Shown: in pieces, positions 44,241 to 58,700 of the stretch
How positions within the stretch are numbered: the first letter of the stretch is position 1
How the letters are laid out: each line of letters opens with the position of its first letter
From: Gnetum montanum
Taxonomy: Eukaryota; Streptophyta; Gnetopsida; Gnetales; Gnetaceae
DNA: 64,000 nucleotides
Assembly: GCA_015680685.1 (NCBI GenBank)
Contig: MNCI01001040.1
Location: 500,734-564,733, forward strand
Direction of reading: 5' to 3'
Notes under the pieces: generated by a model
What the model saw: the letters and a program-made list of their open reading frames with translations, nothing else
What the model was told of the DNA's origin: nothing
Databases searched by the model: none
Position numbers and translations under genes: made by a program

Positions 44241-46627
44241 TAACCAAGTAAAGATGTTGTACAATCACTTTAGATGACACAATGAATGCTCACAAACTAA
44301 CTATAACTTCACAAAACATGACTACAAGAATCTAGATAAGAATCAACCAAACGTTATTCTTTATTGTGATAGGTGGCTAGTATTTATAGATATGACTTGG
44401 CTCAAATACATCACAATAAAAAACATCATAGGTAAATATAAAATATTGTAATTATGATATCGCTAATTGTGATATCATAAATATAATATCATTTACATAT
44501 GATAAATGGTTTCATCAAAGAAGAACAAAATCAGGTATCTTATTTGCAACAACATCATTAGAAGAAAGCATCACAAGTTTCTACTTATCATCCTAAAAAT
44601 CTACATTATGAGAACAAAAAAAAAATTCCACATTAATAAAAGAAATGTAATTTCAGTATTGGAAAAAGAAGTAAATAGAAATTAGAATTTTATAGTAGAA
44701 TAATAATTCTAAAGAAATTAGTTCTATTAATGAAATTTTTAGTAATATCTCAAGTTGAAGCAAAACTTCATCACAAATGGAAGAACCTTTACATAATAAG
44801 TATTCTTTATTAAGATATAATGTATTTCCTTTTTTCCTTAAAACTATTTATTTTTTAGTTGGATACCATCTACATTTGTAAGCTATCATCCTTTATGCAT
44901 GAAAGTCTTCGATTCTAAAATAACATTAACATATCATGATATAAATATAACTAAATAGATATAGTATACAACCAATTTTAGTAGTGTAGAGTGGTGGTGT
45001 AAAAGAGGAATAATTCTCATATGCTAAAGTTAGATTTCTCTCTCTTTAGGTGAGGTGAGCTTCAATTGACCCTTGTTAAGTGCAAGAAAACTTCAATTAA
45101 CATAGATGATTATGAATCTACAAGCCTTATGACTTATGTAAAATATTCAATTATAGATGTAAATGGAAGTATTGGGCTCAATTTTACAAGAGTAAGGATT
45201 GAATCTCAGGCCATTAAACCTCAATTCACTTTGCTAAATGATTCACTTGATGTGATGGTTTAGGATTTTTTTGAAGCACTATGCTATTGAATTTTTTGTT
45301 AGAAGAGCTCTACCTACATTAATTTTGAATGATTAGATGAAAACCCATTTGACTTATAGAAGTATTCTTATTTTAATATAACCAATAATTTTTTTCCTTT
45401 TTTAATTTAAAATGAAGGAACAATAGACAATGCAATTAAGAATATTCTATAATTTGTCTATGATAACTTTTTAGTTTTACACAAATGGAAAAAAAGATTT
45501 TAAACATGATAAAGGGTTAAAAAGCATTTTTCCAATTTAGATTGAGTTTCCTAATTTTCCTATTTTTTTCTCTCTAATAAGAGATATTGCTAGTATTATT
45601 GATAAATTGCTATTTGTAGAAAAATAAGTGGTTTTGTGCTCAGCCAACTTGAAAGAATTATTTAGAACTTGATTTAAGCAAAGAACTTCCATCTTTTATT
45701 AAGCTAGCATACAAAAGAAACATTTTGAAATAAAAAATTTCTTATCTTACTCTTCCTAATGCATGTTTTTATTGTTGTAAGCCATATCACAAGGTTTTTA
45801 ACTATTCCAAACTAATCATCAAAAAAGCTACTAAAGTTCAATTAGCAAAAAAATTAAGAAAGAAAATGCTAATTTAAAAAATTAAAAAATATATTTAAAA
45901 TTCTTCAAATCAACTCTTAGAAAAATAAGAAAATCCTCAAGAAGATGAATAGACAAAAGTAAGATGCCATCAAAAGTAAAAAGAAAAGATACCACCTTCA
46001 AATTCTAGTATTAAAAAGCATCTCAAGTTCAAAAAAATGATACAATAATTTTATGAAGTTCTTATACTTAGATAGAAGGAAGTAATACTCCTAAAGTATA
46101 AAAAATTAGAAACTTTTGAGAATATTAAACATTGTAATTGAAAGCTTATATTTTTAATTTTAATCAAGTTAATCCTTTTAATTCCACCATGATTCTTGAA
46201 AAAGGAACCAAGTCAGTCATTGTGCCTCCATGAAGTTATTCTCTTACAATGTTCAAGGATTATTAAACCTTCAACAATAAGTAATTATTTAATATTTGAT
46301 TTTTTGTATCTTTAGGAGGTTAAAATAGATGATTTTAATTTGACTTCAGCAACTAATTTTTGTTTTCCTAGAGAAAGACACTTCTTTATTGCAACCTACA
46401 AAGATTAAGAAGATAACTTTTTATCACCAAATAGGGGTATTAATACCCTTTCTTGGAAGTTAAAAAACTAACACATAGTGATCAAACTAGCATAGGCATA
46501 TGATATCAATGTACAAGATTTTTAAAGTCTACATATGATTCTATAATCATGCGTCACGGTGTGATATCATACATGCCATATCATAATAAATTACAAGTTA
46601 TAACAAAATTGTTTAACTTAAAAGGTA
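44241..46627. other. AT-rich region, no gene recognised
   Basis: About 2.4 kb, very AT-rich. A short open frame at 45066-45263 (+) lacks any recognised motif. No LTR, primer site or domain was identified. Confidence 0.5.
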
Positions 46628-47406
46628 TGATGAGTGATAGGGTAGATCTTATTCCCAACCATACATATCATAAGCAATCACCTATGATTCGGTCAAATTC
46701 TATGGACTAGGACTAGGTTGTAGATCATTGGTTACTATCTTCTTAATGATGCTTATGCAAGGCTAGTTCATATCATTAATTGTGATCGAAACATACAATA
46801 GAGATGTTGCCATGTTTATAGCTTAAATTATTTCAAAAAATATAAATATTAAAATATTAAATAATATAACCTAATTACAAAGAATAAATCTAGTCTATCC
46901 TATGCATGAATTATCTATTCCCAACTCATATACATCTTGAATATATAGTAACATCACTGGGTTACTAAGTGTCCCACTACTATGCATACCACACTATTCA
47001 AATTACCAAATGTTAACGTGTCTACCCTCAATGATGGTGTAGTGTAATTAACTATAATGAATATTAAATAATTAACAAAATGCTTGCAAATTCAAAAAAA
47101 TAATTAAAAGAAAATTATGATTAGCGAAATTATTAATGTAAGTCAAGTAGTGTAATGAAGGAAAATGAACCTTGATCTTATTGTTTTCATAAAAATGTAT
47201 TCAGGTACATAGTCACTCAAATAAGACTCCACTTAGTTCATCCTATAGGTACTTGGTGCTAAATTCTGACTTTTATGAAAAGAAATTAGAAAAGTTTAAT
47301 AATTATATTATCCTAATGGTATGATAAATGTTGTGGGTGTGCACATTTATATAGATATTTATTACACTTGCATCAACGTTGCTACATTAATGAAGCTGAC
47401 CATTAT
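46628..47406 (-). mobile_element. Minus-strand solo LTR with AGGTA duplications
   Basis: On the plus strand it starts TGATGAGTGATAGGG and runs to about 47406. AGGTA occurs at 46623-46627 and at 47407-47411. No primer site follows the LTR end, as expected for a solo LTR. The sequence resuming at 47412 is gag of another minus-strand element. The right terminus is mutated, so the end may be off by a base. Confidence 0.6.
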
Positions 47407-47411
47407 AGGTA

Positions 47412-48997
47412 CTATTGGCTTAACAATGACATCCCCCACAACTATGGATGCTACCACTAATGATACTGCTCATATGGTTGTGGTGTAGCTCCACTTGGAT
47501 AGTAAGCTTGTTGTTGGTGAAACTACCTAGGTTTGCCTTGAGGATAAGGTAACCTTCTAGGTGCTTTCCTTCTTGCCAGCCTAGGATTTAGAGCGTACAC
47601 CCCAAATCCCTACAAGTGTGACACATAAAGGATAATATCCCTTAGGATGTTCATACTGGTAGATGTCACATCCACCATCATCATCTCATTCTAACTCCAC
47701 AACCTCTTCTATTGCAGAAACTTTGCACTTACCCCTTTGGTAGGCATGTTTAGCTTTCTTTCCTCTCCTACCATCATGATCACTAACTTGCTCTTTGGAT
47801 TCTTCTGCAATTTTCAAAGTAGTTTGGAATTTTTCATTCAAAGATTCCCACATCTTGTCCACCTTGGCCAAAATTTCAAAGATAGATTTTTGAATTAGCA
47901 AGGTTCTTCATTGGACCACTTCATCAAGTGATGCCTCCCCCTCACTATCACGGAATCAAACCTCCTTTTTTTTATGGAAGGGTCTTAGTTATATTCTTTA
48001 GCACTTTCCCATTTCTTCAATTCACCTTCTTTTTTACAACCTACTCAATTAGCCTTTGAATCTAATTGGTCCTTATTTTTGATAGTCTCCCTTGGGCATA
48101 GACCCTAATGGTTCTCATTGTTTTTAATTGAAGTCCATCTATGATATGGCAAAGCTACTTCCATTGAGAATAATCATGGTCATGACTTTTATGCAAAAGG
48201 GAATTATACCTATGCATGGTTGCATCCGAGGGTTCATGTGTTACTTGTTGCCAACCTTGGATTTGATTTTTCAAATTGGACACTTTAGACTACATCTAAT
48301 ATTTTTCATTGAACATCTCAAGCATTGTACTCCATTTATGCATTAATTCTGGCTCCAAAGAGCAATACCAACCTTCTACTTCTTTTATGAGTATCTTGCA
48401 AAAAAAACTTAATTTTTTACCAATTTTTTTAATATTTTGCAAGGCACAAGCATCATGAAAGGGCTAAAGATGGATCTATATGTCTAAGTTACATCTCTCC
48501 TCAAATCTAGGGATATTTTTCACATTCAACCTCTTGATTTTGCTATCCTTCACATGCCTAGTTCGAATTCTGATTACCTCTACAATGTTTAGCATGCTTC
48601 AAGTTGCCAATAAAGGATCATCATCATCATGATTTTGATGAAACCTATAATGTTTTCTACTACCCCTTCTTCATCACGGTTTCATCTGATGTGGTTTCAA
48701 TTAGATTTAGAGGAGGAAGAAGAAGATGAAAATCAAGAGGATGAAGATGGAGGAGGACTACCACCACCATAGTTTCTACCATCTTCTCTTCACTTGTCAC
48801 AGCCATGAGCATCATCTTTATCATCATCATGATGCTCGCTCAAACCCCTACCTTAACTCCCACTTCTGCTTAAACCTGGATTATTGATAGTGGACTGTAA
48901 GTTCAAGTTCAAGACCCCTTCACTAGAGTAAAGGGGTCAAGAATATTCATGCTGAGAACACCTAGAGGGAGGGTCCTCCTTATCATTTTGATTCAGT
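47412..48997 (-). pseudogene. Minus-strand Athila-like gag remnant
   Basis: The minus-strand frame at 47901-47686 (LAKVDKMWESLNEKFQ, then KAKHAYQRGKCKVS) is homologous to the Athila gag at about 32030-32200. Upstream on the minus strand, 48990-48640 encodes Ser/Gly/Asp/His-rich sequence matching the gag N-terminal domain. It is split by the element at 49003; its 5' end and LTR are at 60862-61980. Confidence 0.65.
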
Positions 48998-49002
48998 ATG
49001 AA
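48998..49002. repeat. Probable target duplication ATGAA, left copy
   Basis: ATGAA before the TGTAATACC start, with ATGAG at 60857-60861 after the far LTR, one mismatch. Confidence 0.55.
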
Positions 49003-50132
49003 TGTAATACCCCATAAACTATTTAATTTTATCTAGTATAGATAAAGTATTCTTATTTTTTTTATTGTTTAACATATCGAAGATCATTAATTTTTACTAC
49101 ATAAATCAATATGAACTAATGACATTTATTTTTAGCTATCGTAGGTAATCAGGATAGTGATGCAAATCGATACATACAACATCGATTTGCATAGCAATAG
49201 TAATGAGGATTGATTTCTTGGATTTCTAAGAGCAAGACCAGGAAGAATAATTTGGATATTGATCAAAGCAAAGGCAAGTGACTTGCAATGATAATCATGG
49301 AAGATCGAGGTTTTGATGGAAATCAACAGACCATGCATTGATGAACATCGACACCTATGACAAGGATTGATTATTCTATATTTAATTTTAAAATATTCTT
49401 ATGGTATAAATACATGCCCTAATTCATGCTAAGGAGGAGACAAACAAGGAAGAGAAATATAGATACAAAGAACTGATACTTAAGCAGACGCATGTCAAGT
49501 TGAAGTCTAATTTTTCTTGAAGTTATTAAGTAAGGGTTTGTTAAGCCTTGTGGCAACTATAGACCATTAGAGTTCATTGTTTGACTATTAAGGTTGCTGC
49601 ACTGTCAAGACAATAATGTAGAACCAAAGATTAGGTGAAGTCTCCCTTGTAATATTCAATATCCTTGCATGTATCTATGACTTTAATTTGATTTAATCAT
49701 AAACCTTCATTCTTGAACTTGTGATTTGAAGTTAGGGTGAAGGTGCATGTTTTTACTTATGAGTGATAGTCATAAGTGTGGACTTTATTTGGATTCAATT
49801 CTGAGCATTTATTGTCTTGATGATCTTTTGACCTTGGAACCATTCCTCCACAAGATACAACTTGTGGGTCAGTCACAAACAAAGTGACAATCTCTACAAC
49901 AAAGAAAAGATAATTATTAAAGGTATCCAACACCAAAGTTTTCTTGGCTCATCATTTTTGCATTGTTGTCATGAAGACTAGAAAAGTTAATCTTCATCAA
50001 GGGTTTTGTATGTTCAAGCTTGTTATTTTTAAGAAACATTTTATTTTATTTTATTTTATTTTATGTTTCTTTTAGTTAAGTAATTTAAGACATAGTTTCT
50101 TTTACTTGTTTTTCCTACATTAAGAAATCTAG
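49003..50132 (+). repeat. 5' LTR of the second Athila-like element
   Basis: It aligns with 59734-60856, including TATGAACTAATGACATTTA, the GGTATAAATACATGCCC promoter block at about 49400 and the TTTGACCTTGGAACCATTCC block. Confidence 0.8.
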
Positions 50133-50463
50133 AAGAAAAAAAATCCCATAAATTACCTCCTCTTCTCTGACAACAAGCTAAAACCATTAAAAAAGTTATA
50201 CTTAAAGCTAAGATAGTAGGAGCTATTAAATCAATTTGTAGAATCTTAGGAATGGTAGCCCATGAAGAGTGTTCTTATTAAATGAAATTAGCAAAGAAAC
50301 CTAAGGACCAACACGTATTCAACCTCCTAAGAACACTCTTAGCCTTTATAAACATACAAAGGTCAATCAAAAACAAAACCAAAAGGAACTAATACAATCA
50401 GGTTCTGATTTTTCCATATCTGTTAATCCTCTATTTGATACCCCAACCATTACAATATCAGCC

Positions 50464-51700
50464 ATGAGTTCAACTACAGGAGTAGGATCTCAAAATACTA
50501 CTCCAATATCAACCTATGTGACAACAATTGGAGGAACTACCCCACTAATAAGCACTTTAAATTTACAAACTCCACCACCAATTTCTATGTCTATACCAGG
50601 TCCTATAGTAACCCCAATAGTAACTTCTACTTATACAATGGGATCATCTTCACAACATACACCTCCCCCATTTTCCATAGGTTCCATGCCTTTCTCCTTT
50701 GGTAGTTTGAGTTCCAATGTTACAATTGGTCAAACCTACCCAGGGCAAACCCTTTGAAAGTTACTAAATCAAAGAACATCCATTATATCTCAAGGGCCAT
50801 TGGTTTTTCCACAAGGTAGAGATGTAGAAGTTAAAAATAGTCATTTGTTACCTATTTTTAAGGAGAAAAACTATGAGGCTCCAATTATCCACATAAGAGA
50901 GTTTCAAACAACATTAGCTATGTTAGCACCTCAAAGTGGGGATAAGACTAAGATGATTGCTTTTAAATCAACCTTGAAGAACAAATAATTTCTGGCTACA
51001 AACCCTTCAAACCTAAATAAGTTCATGGGATGAATTTAAGAATGCTTTCCTACAAAGATTTCTTTCCAATGATAGGTTATACTCATTAAGAAAATGATTA
51101 ATGAGTTTCATGCAACATGAGGATGAAGACTCTGAGAGTACCTTTGATAGATTTAAAGAATTGTGCTTAAAAAATCCAAACCATGGATTCCTAGACCATC
51201 AATTAATTCAAATCCTTGTGGAAGACTTATTAACTTATTGTAGGCAAATGCTGACTTTGCATGTGGAGGTAATATTTTAAATGTGACACTAGAAGATTGC
51301 TAGAAAATCATAGACTCTTTAGTAGATCAAAGCAAACATTGGCCAAAACCTAACATTATGCAAGGCATGACTCAACAAATAAAATAATTGAATAAAAAAT
51401 ATATGAGTTAACATGGTTGATTAAGAAACATGTTCATGTAATTCAAGGTGAAATATGCAACATTTGTGAGAGCCCCCAACATGATCAAGTAACCTGTCCA
51501 ACCTTGTATTATTGTCAAGAGGAAATGCAAGAGGCAATGAAAGCTTTCCAACAATATAAGAGCCAACCAATAGTGGACTTTCCTCAATGACCATTTTACC
51601 CATAACAATATCATCAAAATAATTTTAGGCCATTTAAGAATCCAACCAATCAACACTTGGATAAACTCACCCAAATCCTTCCTTCCTTCATAGAAGAAAG
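50464..51700 (+). pseudogene. gag: Gag with CCHC zinc knuckle
   Basis: A Ser/Thr/Pro-rich N-terminal region (MSSTTGVGSQ onward) is followed after a stop by VKNSHLLPIFKEKNYEAP (about 50827) and remnants of the capsid region. A canonical CX2CX4HX4C knuckle, CNICESPQHDQVTC, lies at 51456-51497 and binds the packaged RNA. Several stops and frame changes are present. Confidence 0.7.
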
Positions 51701-52189
51701 TAGATAATTTATGAGTGAGACTAGGAGAAGATTTTAGGACTTAACTAAAAATTACTTACCATCCCAACCTAAACCCAATTGCACACTCAAAGAAAGGGAA
51801 AAGAGCAATTACATTCCATTACTACAAGGAGTGGAAAGAAAATTAAACCTAAATCCCAAAAGAAGGGGAGATTTTAGGAGATAGGAACAAAAGAAGAAGT
51901 AAAATCACAAGTATCAGATGAGGAGAATCAACCAACTAGGGAAAAATCATTATTCTCTAGACAACCAATTTTACCTCCTTTTCCTAAATGATTACAAGAA
52001 GATTTCACAACTAAGGCCCATCTGGAAAAAGTGTTTAGTGAATTATACTTACATATTCCCTTAGAAAAAAGCAATAAAAGATACACCTCTTTATGCTAAA
52101 TACTTGAGGGAACTGTGTACCAGGAGGAGAAAGGAGAAAATTCCTAAATAGGTTTATCTAGCGGATAATCTTTCTCAACTCATACTAAG

Positions 52190-52532
52190 TCATGAGATCT
52201 CAAAGTAGCAAGACCCAGGAGTCCCTACCATCACAATCAAAATAAATGGCCAAGTGCTTAAAAATGCACTATTAGATTTTGGAGCCAGTATTAATACCAT
52301 GTCCCTTGAAATGGCTAGGATGCTTAATATTGAGGATATCAAGGGGGTGAACATGACCATATCATTTGTTGATGGATCAAATGTTAAACCAATAGGAATA
52401 GTTGAGGATTTAATGATAGAGGTGGAAAAAGGAAAATATCCAATTGATTTTGTTATTCTAGAAGTAAAAGATCCTAATGGTTTTCCTATTATATTAGGTA
52501 GACCTTGGCTAGCAATAGCTCTGAAGCAGTGA
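52190..52532 (+). pseudogene. Aspartic protease
   Basis: NALLDFGASINTMS holds the catalytic Asp, with F-G for the usual S/T-G. The closing motif is FPIILGRPWLA. The frame is open for 93 codons from 52254. It would cut the gag-pol polyprotein. Confidence 0.75.
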
Positions 52533-52899
52533 TTAATTGTAGATCATGGAAACTTCAAATCTCTTTTTTCAACCTTACTTTTACATTAAATATATATAAT
52601 AAAGTAAAAAAAGATGCATATTTGAAGGAAGCATGAATGGTCTACACTTTACCCACTTCAGCAATGGCACAAGATAGGGAAACCTTAGTATTGATTAATT
52701 TCAAGGAAGGACCTTTAGACCCTTATACTAAAGAAAAACAAGATCTCCTTAACTAGATTTTGAATTTAGGCTTAGGAAATATTAGAGAAATAAGTCAACC
52801 TTCAAATAAAGATTCCTTGAATCTTAGAGAACAACCTAGTACACTTAAGTATGTTTTTCTAGATCATAATAAACCATTAATAATAAATTCCCAACTTAC

Positions 52900-54300
52900 T
52901 AATGAACAAGAAGGATAATTGTTATAAATCTTGCATAGGAAGTCAGAGGCATTTGCCTAGAGTTATGAGGACCTTCATCAAGGCATCTCACCCAAAATTT
53001 GCCAACACCATATCTATCTAGAGGACAATGTAAACCCAATAAGAATTCCACCTAGAAGAATTAATCTAGCTCTAAAACAAATTATTAAGGATGAGATTTC
53101 AAAACTTTGGAAAGAAGGGATCATTTACCCAATAGCTGATAGTGATTGGGTAAGCCCCATTACTATAGTGCCCAAAAAGTGAAAAATGGAGAGTTTGTGT
53201 GGACTACAGGAGATTAAATCACAATATAAAAAAGGACCACTTTCCATTACCATACATAGACCAAATTTTAGAAAGACTAGAAGGACATGAGTATTATTTT
53301 TTTTGGATGGATTTAGTGGCTACAATCAAGTAGCTATTACCCTGAAAGACCAGCACAAAACAACCTTCACATGTCCTTATGAAAATTTTTCCTATAAATG
53401 AATGCCTTTTGGTCTTTGTAATGCCTCATCAATTTTCCAAAAAGACATGATCTCAATATTTTCTGAGATGTTAGAAGATTATGTTGAAGTTTTTATGGAT
53501 GATTTTTCAATCTATGGGAATAATTACACTGAGACATTGAAAAATATGGAAAATGTCTTAGATAGATGTATTAATAAAAATTTTAAATTAAGTTGGGAAA
53601 AGAATCACTTGATGGTTACAAGTGGTATTCGTACTAGGACATGTTATTTCTAAAAATGAGATAAGGATGGATGATGAAAAAGTAAAGGGCATAGCTACAC
53701 TTCCAACTCCAACTAATTTAAAAACTCTTCAATCTTTTCTAGGACAAGTTGAGTATTATAGGAGATTTATTAAAGACTTTTACAAAATTACTAAACCATT
53801 ATATATGCTCTTAGAAAAAGATGTTTCATTTGTTTAGACTAATAACTATCAAGAGACATTTTTGGAATTAAAAAAATGAGTCACCACAGTCCCCATATTA
53901 AATGCACCTAATTGGGATTACCCATTTGATTTGATGTGTGACGCTAGTGACACAATATTAGGGGCATTTTTAGGACAATACATTGATAATAAACCAAGGG
54001 TGATGTATTATGTGTCCAAAAGTCTAACCCAAGCTCAAGTAAATTATACAACTACAAAAAAAATTTACTGGCCATTGTATATGCTCTAGATAAGTTCAAA
54101 CATTATTTAATAGGAAATAAAATAAGAGTATATATTGATCATTCAGCCATTAAATTCTTGGCTACCAAAACATAAAAAATGCAATAATAATGCGATGGTG
54201 CTTATTACTCCAAGAATTGGACCTAGATATTTTAGATACAAGAGGTAGAAAAAATGTGGTACCAAATAATCTCTCCAAGCTAGAAACTACCAATGAGAAT
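52900..54300 (+). pseudogene. Reverse transcriptase and RNase H
   Basis: KEGIIYPIADSDWVSPI, YNQVAI, MPFGLCNASSIFQ and an intact motif C, VEVFMDDFSIYGNN (about 53485-53522). Then LGHVISKNEIRMDDEKV, FLGQVEYYRRFIKDF, and RNase H with DLMCDASDTILGAFL and YYVSKSLTQAQVNYTT. At least three frame changes. This is the only Athila-type RT in the window that keeps both catalytic Asp residues. Confidence 0.8.
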
Positions 54301-54398
54301 TGAACACAAAGAGACTTTCATGATGAATTTCTTGACGAACAACTTTTTTTCACGAAAAAGATCCTTAGTTTGCTGATATAGCCAATGATCTTGCCACT

Positions 54399-55747
54399 AT
54401 GAAAACCCCCACCAATTGGACCAAGGAAGAAAAGAAATCTTTCCTACGCACCATATCTAGGTACATTTTTAGTAGCCTGTATGTCTACCAAATCTGTAAA
54501 GATAATATAGTAAGGAAATGTATAACTGAGAATGAACAACAACAAATTCTACATATATGCCATGATGACCTAAGAGCTTGTCACTTTGATAGCAAATATA
54601 CTACAATTAAAATTTTACAAAGTGGATTTTATTGGCCCTCAATTTTTAAAGATGCACATAAGTATGTGCAAGAATGTGATAAATGTCAATGAATGGGGGC
54701 CATCATAAAGAGACATGAAATGCCCTTATAATCAATGCTAATTACCAAACCATTTGATGTGTATGGTATAGATTTCCTAGGACCATTCCCACCATCTAAT
54801 TGCTATCAATATATTTTTGTTTGTATAGATTATGTCACTAAATGAGTAGAAGCAAAAGTCACCCCAACAAATGATGTTAAGGTATTTGTAGCATTTTTAT
54901 ATAAAATATTTTAACATGTTTTGGAACTCCATGGGTGATCATTAGTGATCAAGAACCTAGTTTATTAATAGAATCATGGAAAATTTCATTAATTATTGTG
55001 GTATCCAACATAAGATAGCTATTGCCTATCATCCTCAAACAAATGGCCAAGTTGAAAATGCAAATAGAATTATCTTAAATATCTTAATGAAAACTGTGTA
55101 TTAAAGGGAAGGATTGGTCTAAAAAATTACAAGATGCACTATGGGCTTATCGAATTACCTATAAACCAAGTTTAGGACATTCACCTTGTCAATTGGTTTA
55201 TGGTAAGTTATGTATATTACCTATTGAACTTAAATATCAATCCTTATGATTAGCCCAACAACTTAATTTTGATGAAGACATGAACCAAGCCTCTGAAATC
55301 AATCAACTTCACAAACTTGACGAAATGAGGCTACATGCTCTTGATAAGCAAAAAATTGTAAAGAAACAAATGAAAACATTACATGATAAGAGTATCTTTA
55401 AAAAACACTTTTCTATAGGTGAAAAAGTTCTTCTCTATAGTATAAGATTACATAAATTTCTAGGGAAATTAACAACTAGCAGGGAAGGCCCTTATTTAGT
55501 TGTCCAACCCCATGATAATGGAAGTGTTTTGATATCACTTATTGATGATTCCTCAACTACATTCCTAGTCAATGGCCAACAACTTAAGTTATATCATCAA
55601 CATCACATTGAGGAATCTAGAGATGATGAATTAGTAGAGATGAGCAACCTAATTTATCCCACAACTAATGAATTACCTACAAATAATCCATTAGAAGTCT
55701 TAGCTCTTAACAATACCCTTCAACATGATTTTTATGTCATAGAGTAA
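54399..55747 (+). pseudogene. Integrase
   Basis: Zinc-binding region (CHDDLRACHFDSK, VQECDKCQ), then KPFDVYGIDFLGPFPP, a core with ISDQEPS and HPQTNGQVENANR in shifted frames (all three catalytic acids are visible), and a C-terminal domain IGEKVLLY and LTTSREGPYLVV. The last 155 codons (55280-55747) are open. Confidence 0.75.
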
Positions 55748-58700
55748 AACTCATAAAGAAACACAATAGTCTACAACTTTTACCTTAAAAAATGTAGAGC
55801 GTAATAGGACATTCTATTATTAGTTTGGACTATAAAGAATTCGATAGCATCATTTTTGAAATGTAAGGGAGAAGGACAACTCCTTTTGCCTTGAAATAGG
55901 TAGGTTTAACCCCAAAATCCAACAAATGGTGAGCCTTAAATTAATAAGTATCTTACACATAATAAAATTTATTTTTTAAAACAATATTCTTTAAGTACAA
56001 TGTTCATAAGTTAAGGTGCCTAAATAGCTTAATTTAGGGTAATGCTTATTAGTGGTTTATTTCTATTAAATACTTGAGCAACCCTTACAAAATAAATGAA
56101 TTTGGCTCCCATAAGGACCTCATGATTGAAGCTGGTCATAGATTGAATTTCTTTATTACAAAAAAAATAACAAAAGTAACAACCAAAAAAATAAGATAAA
56201 AATAAAAATATCACCCCACAAGAACCTTTAATCATGAGTCAAGCCACACTCCCACAAGAACCTTTAATCATGAGTCAAGCCACATTCCCACAAGAACCTT
56301 CTAGTTGGGGCGATGCTCAAAGCTCACAATTTCAAGCATCCCATAAGAACCCCCTTCTGTGAGTAGAGTTTTTAAGGGTCAAGTAGTGATTACCAATCCA
56401 AGAATAATGCCACTACCTTAGAACTATGGTATAACACTAACAATGAAGGAGTGCCTCCTCCATAGTTGGTATCTTAATGGGCACCTTCACTTTTAATCAT
56501 TCCTCTTACTTTGTTATTTAATTACTTTACTTTTGTTTTTTTGTACTTTGCACATTATTTTTTTTTTACCTAATTTTTCCCTTTTGCTATTCCTATTTTT
56601 TATTTTTGTTAAGTTATCTTCATATTTTTCTTTTGCATGGTCATCTCTCTAACTAGTGGTACTTTTGTGCATGGGTTTTCTTTGTGTTTTCCATCATGTC
56701 TTCTATGGTGGCCAATGATGGATACTAATACTCATTTTCCCATTGGCTTTCATACCCTCTTAGTCATCTAGATATATAAAATCTAGAGTAACTCTTGCTT
56801 TTGGTATATCCTTTGACCATGCTTCCCTTTTAATAATTTATATGTGCTAATTAACATAGGTATGTTACATATCTTAGCTTAATTAGTAGGGGATAAGCAA
56901 TTAATAAGGGATATGATAGTAGGGTATAACCAACCTTGAAGCTAAGCCAAGAACAAGTTAGGGAATGAGTTAGATGTAAGTGATGCATCTCGAATCCTTA
57001 AATCATAGGAAAGGTTTAGACCTTGAGTTTGTAAGACATTCTTACACCTAATGAAGCAAGTCTTATGAGGTGATGTTAAGCCCAATCAATCCTAGGTAGG
57101 GCCTTCCTAACCAAGTTATATGTAGACTCATATCTGGGAATAAAAAGTTATTAATCAAAAAGAGGAATAAGCTCCTATAAATAAGCTATAAATAAACTTA
57201 TAATCATATCAATTATTATCAACAAATTTGATCAAGGTTTATTAGGATATATCTAAGTATCCATCTTAGTTTATTGAAGTCTTGATGTTTATAGATAAAA
57301 TAAAATCATCTTAGTTTTTCCCTTATCGAGAGACATTGCGACCTCAATGTCTTACCATGAAAAGATACTGAGGCTTGTTGATTCTAGCAACCAAGAACAA
57401 TATGATGGCAATAAAAGGCCAAGTTTCCAACAAGAATTTTGATCTTATCGATAAAACTCAATACTAATATATCAATGGATATCAATTTGCTTAATTTAGC
57501 TCAAACAAGAGTAAATTTCCATAAATACTTCACATCTAAACATCATGGCATCAACTCAAATTGATAAACATATTGATTCTTATAACTTTGATCAATTTGT
57601 ATCAGTATGTTTCTAGATTTCTTGAATGCCTCGATTTTTATTAGCATGATAGTCATGTCAATCAATACATATATTAATTCATATAACTTGGATCGATATG
57701 AATCAATATCTCCTAGACTTTCTCAAATGCCTCAATTTTTATCAGCGCAACTTTGATGAGTATTAATATGTCTAGAACCTGGAATTCCACTATATCGATC
57801 TATGTCATAGTAGTGATAACAATCAACCTAAATGTTATCAAAAAAAATTGATGCCGTGATGTGGGTCAACTATGTAAAAAGTAAAAAAAAAAACTATATA
57901 GTAAATTATTCATGAGGTGGTGATTTTTATTATAAATCACCGTTCCCCTACCTCAAAAAATGCATTTTTCTTCGTGAGCTTAACGCTAGGGTAGTAGTGT
58001 AAACTTGCAAGTAGGGAAACAATGGCAATGTGATTAGGCACAAAAGTACCATAGGCCACACCAACAAGAAGATGCCAGGATAGCTATATGGATCAAGGTG
58101 TGCTTTGAGGATGACAATTTTTCTTATCTTTTTCTTAGAATAACCAAGACCCTCATTTTTCCTAGCTATGTTCAAATATGACAAGGGACTATCATTTCCT
58201 TTGGGATTTTTCCCCAATAATTATACAAGAGGTTAATGTGGTTTTTCAATTTTGCAACATAAATGATCAAATCAAGTAGTGTTGAAGAAAAGGTATAGGT
58301 ACACATCCAATGGAAGATCCAATGGGTAATTTTGATTTGTTAAAGATTTTTTATCATTTACAGGCATCCATAAGTGATCAGTTGAAGATTGCTCCATGGC
58401 ATGTAGAGGTAGATTATATAGAATGGTTCAACCACATCAACGTGGTGGTTCTCCAGCAACTAGAAGTATGGATTTTAGGGTGTTTGTTTAACCACCCCTA
58501 GACTGGTACATGCAGGAAAAGGTTCTAGAGTTCTATCAAAACCTCAAATGTCACCTCTCCAAGGCCAACCACATCAACGTGGTGGTTCTCCAGCAACTAG
58601 AAGTATGGATTTTAGGGTGTTTGTTTAACCACCCCTAGACTGGTACATGCAGGAAAAGGTTCTAGAGTTCTATCAAAACCTCAAATGTCACCTCTCCAAG

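Noticed and set aside
57948-58217. Minus-strand 89-residue frame with a hydrophobic stretch
   Set aside because: No recognised domain, and the region is decayed and AT-rich. Mentioned only as part of the unassigned 3' region.
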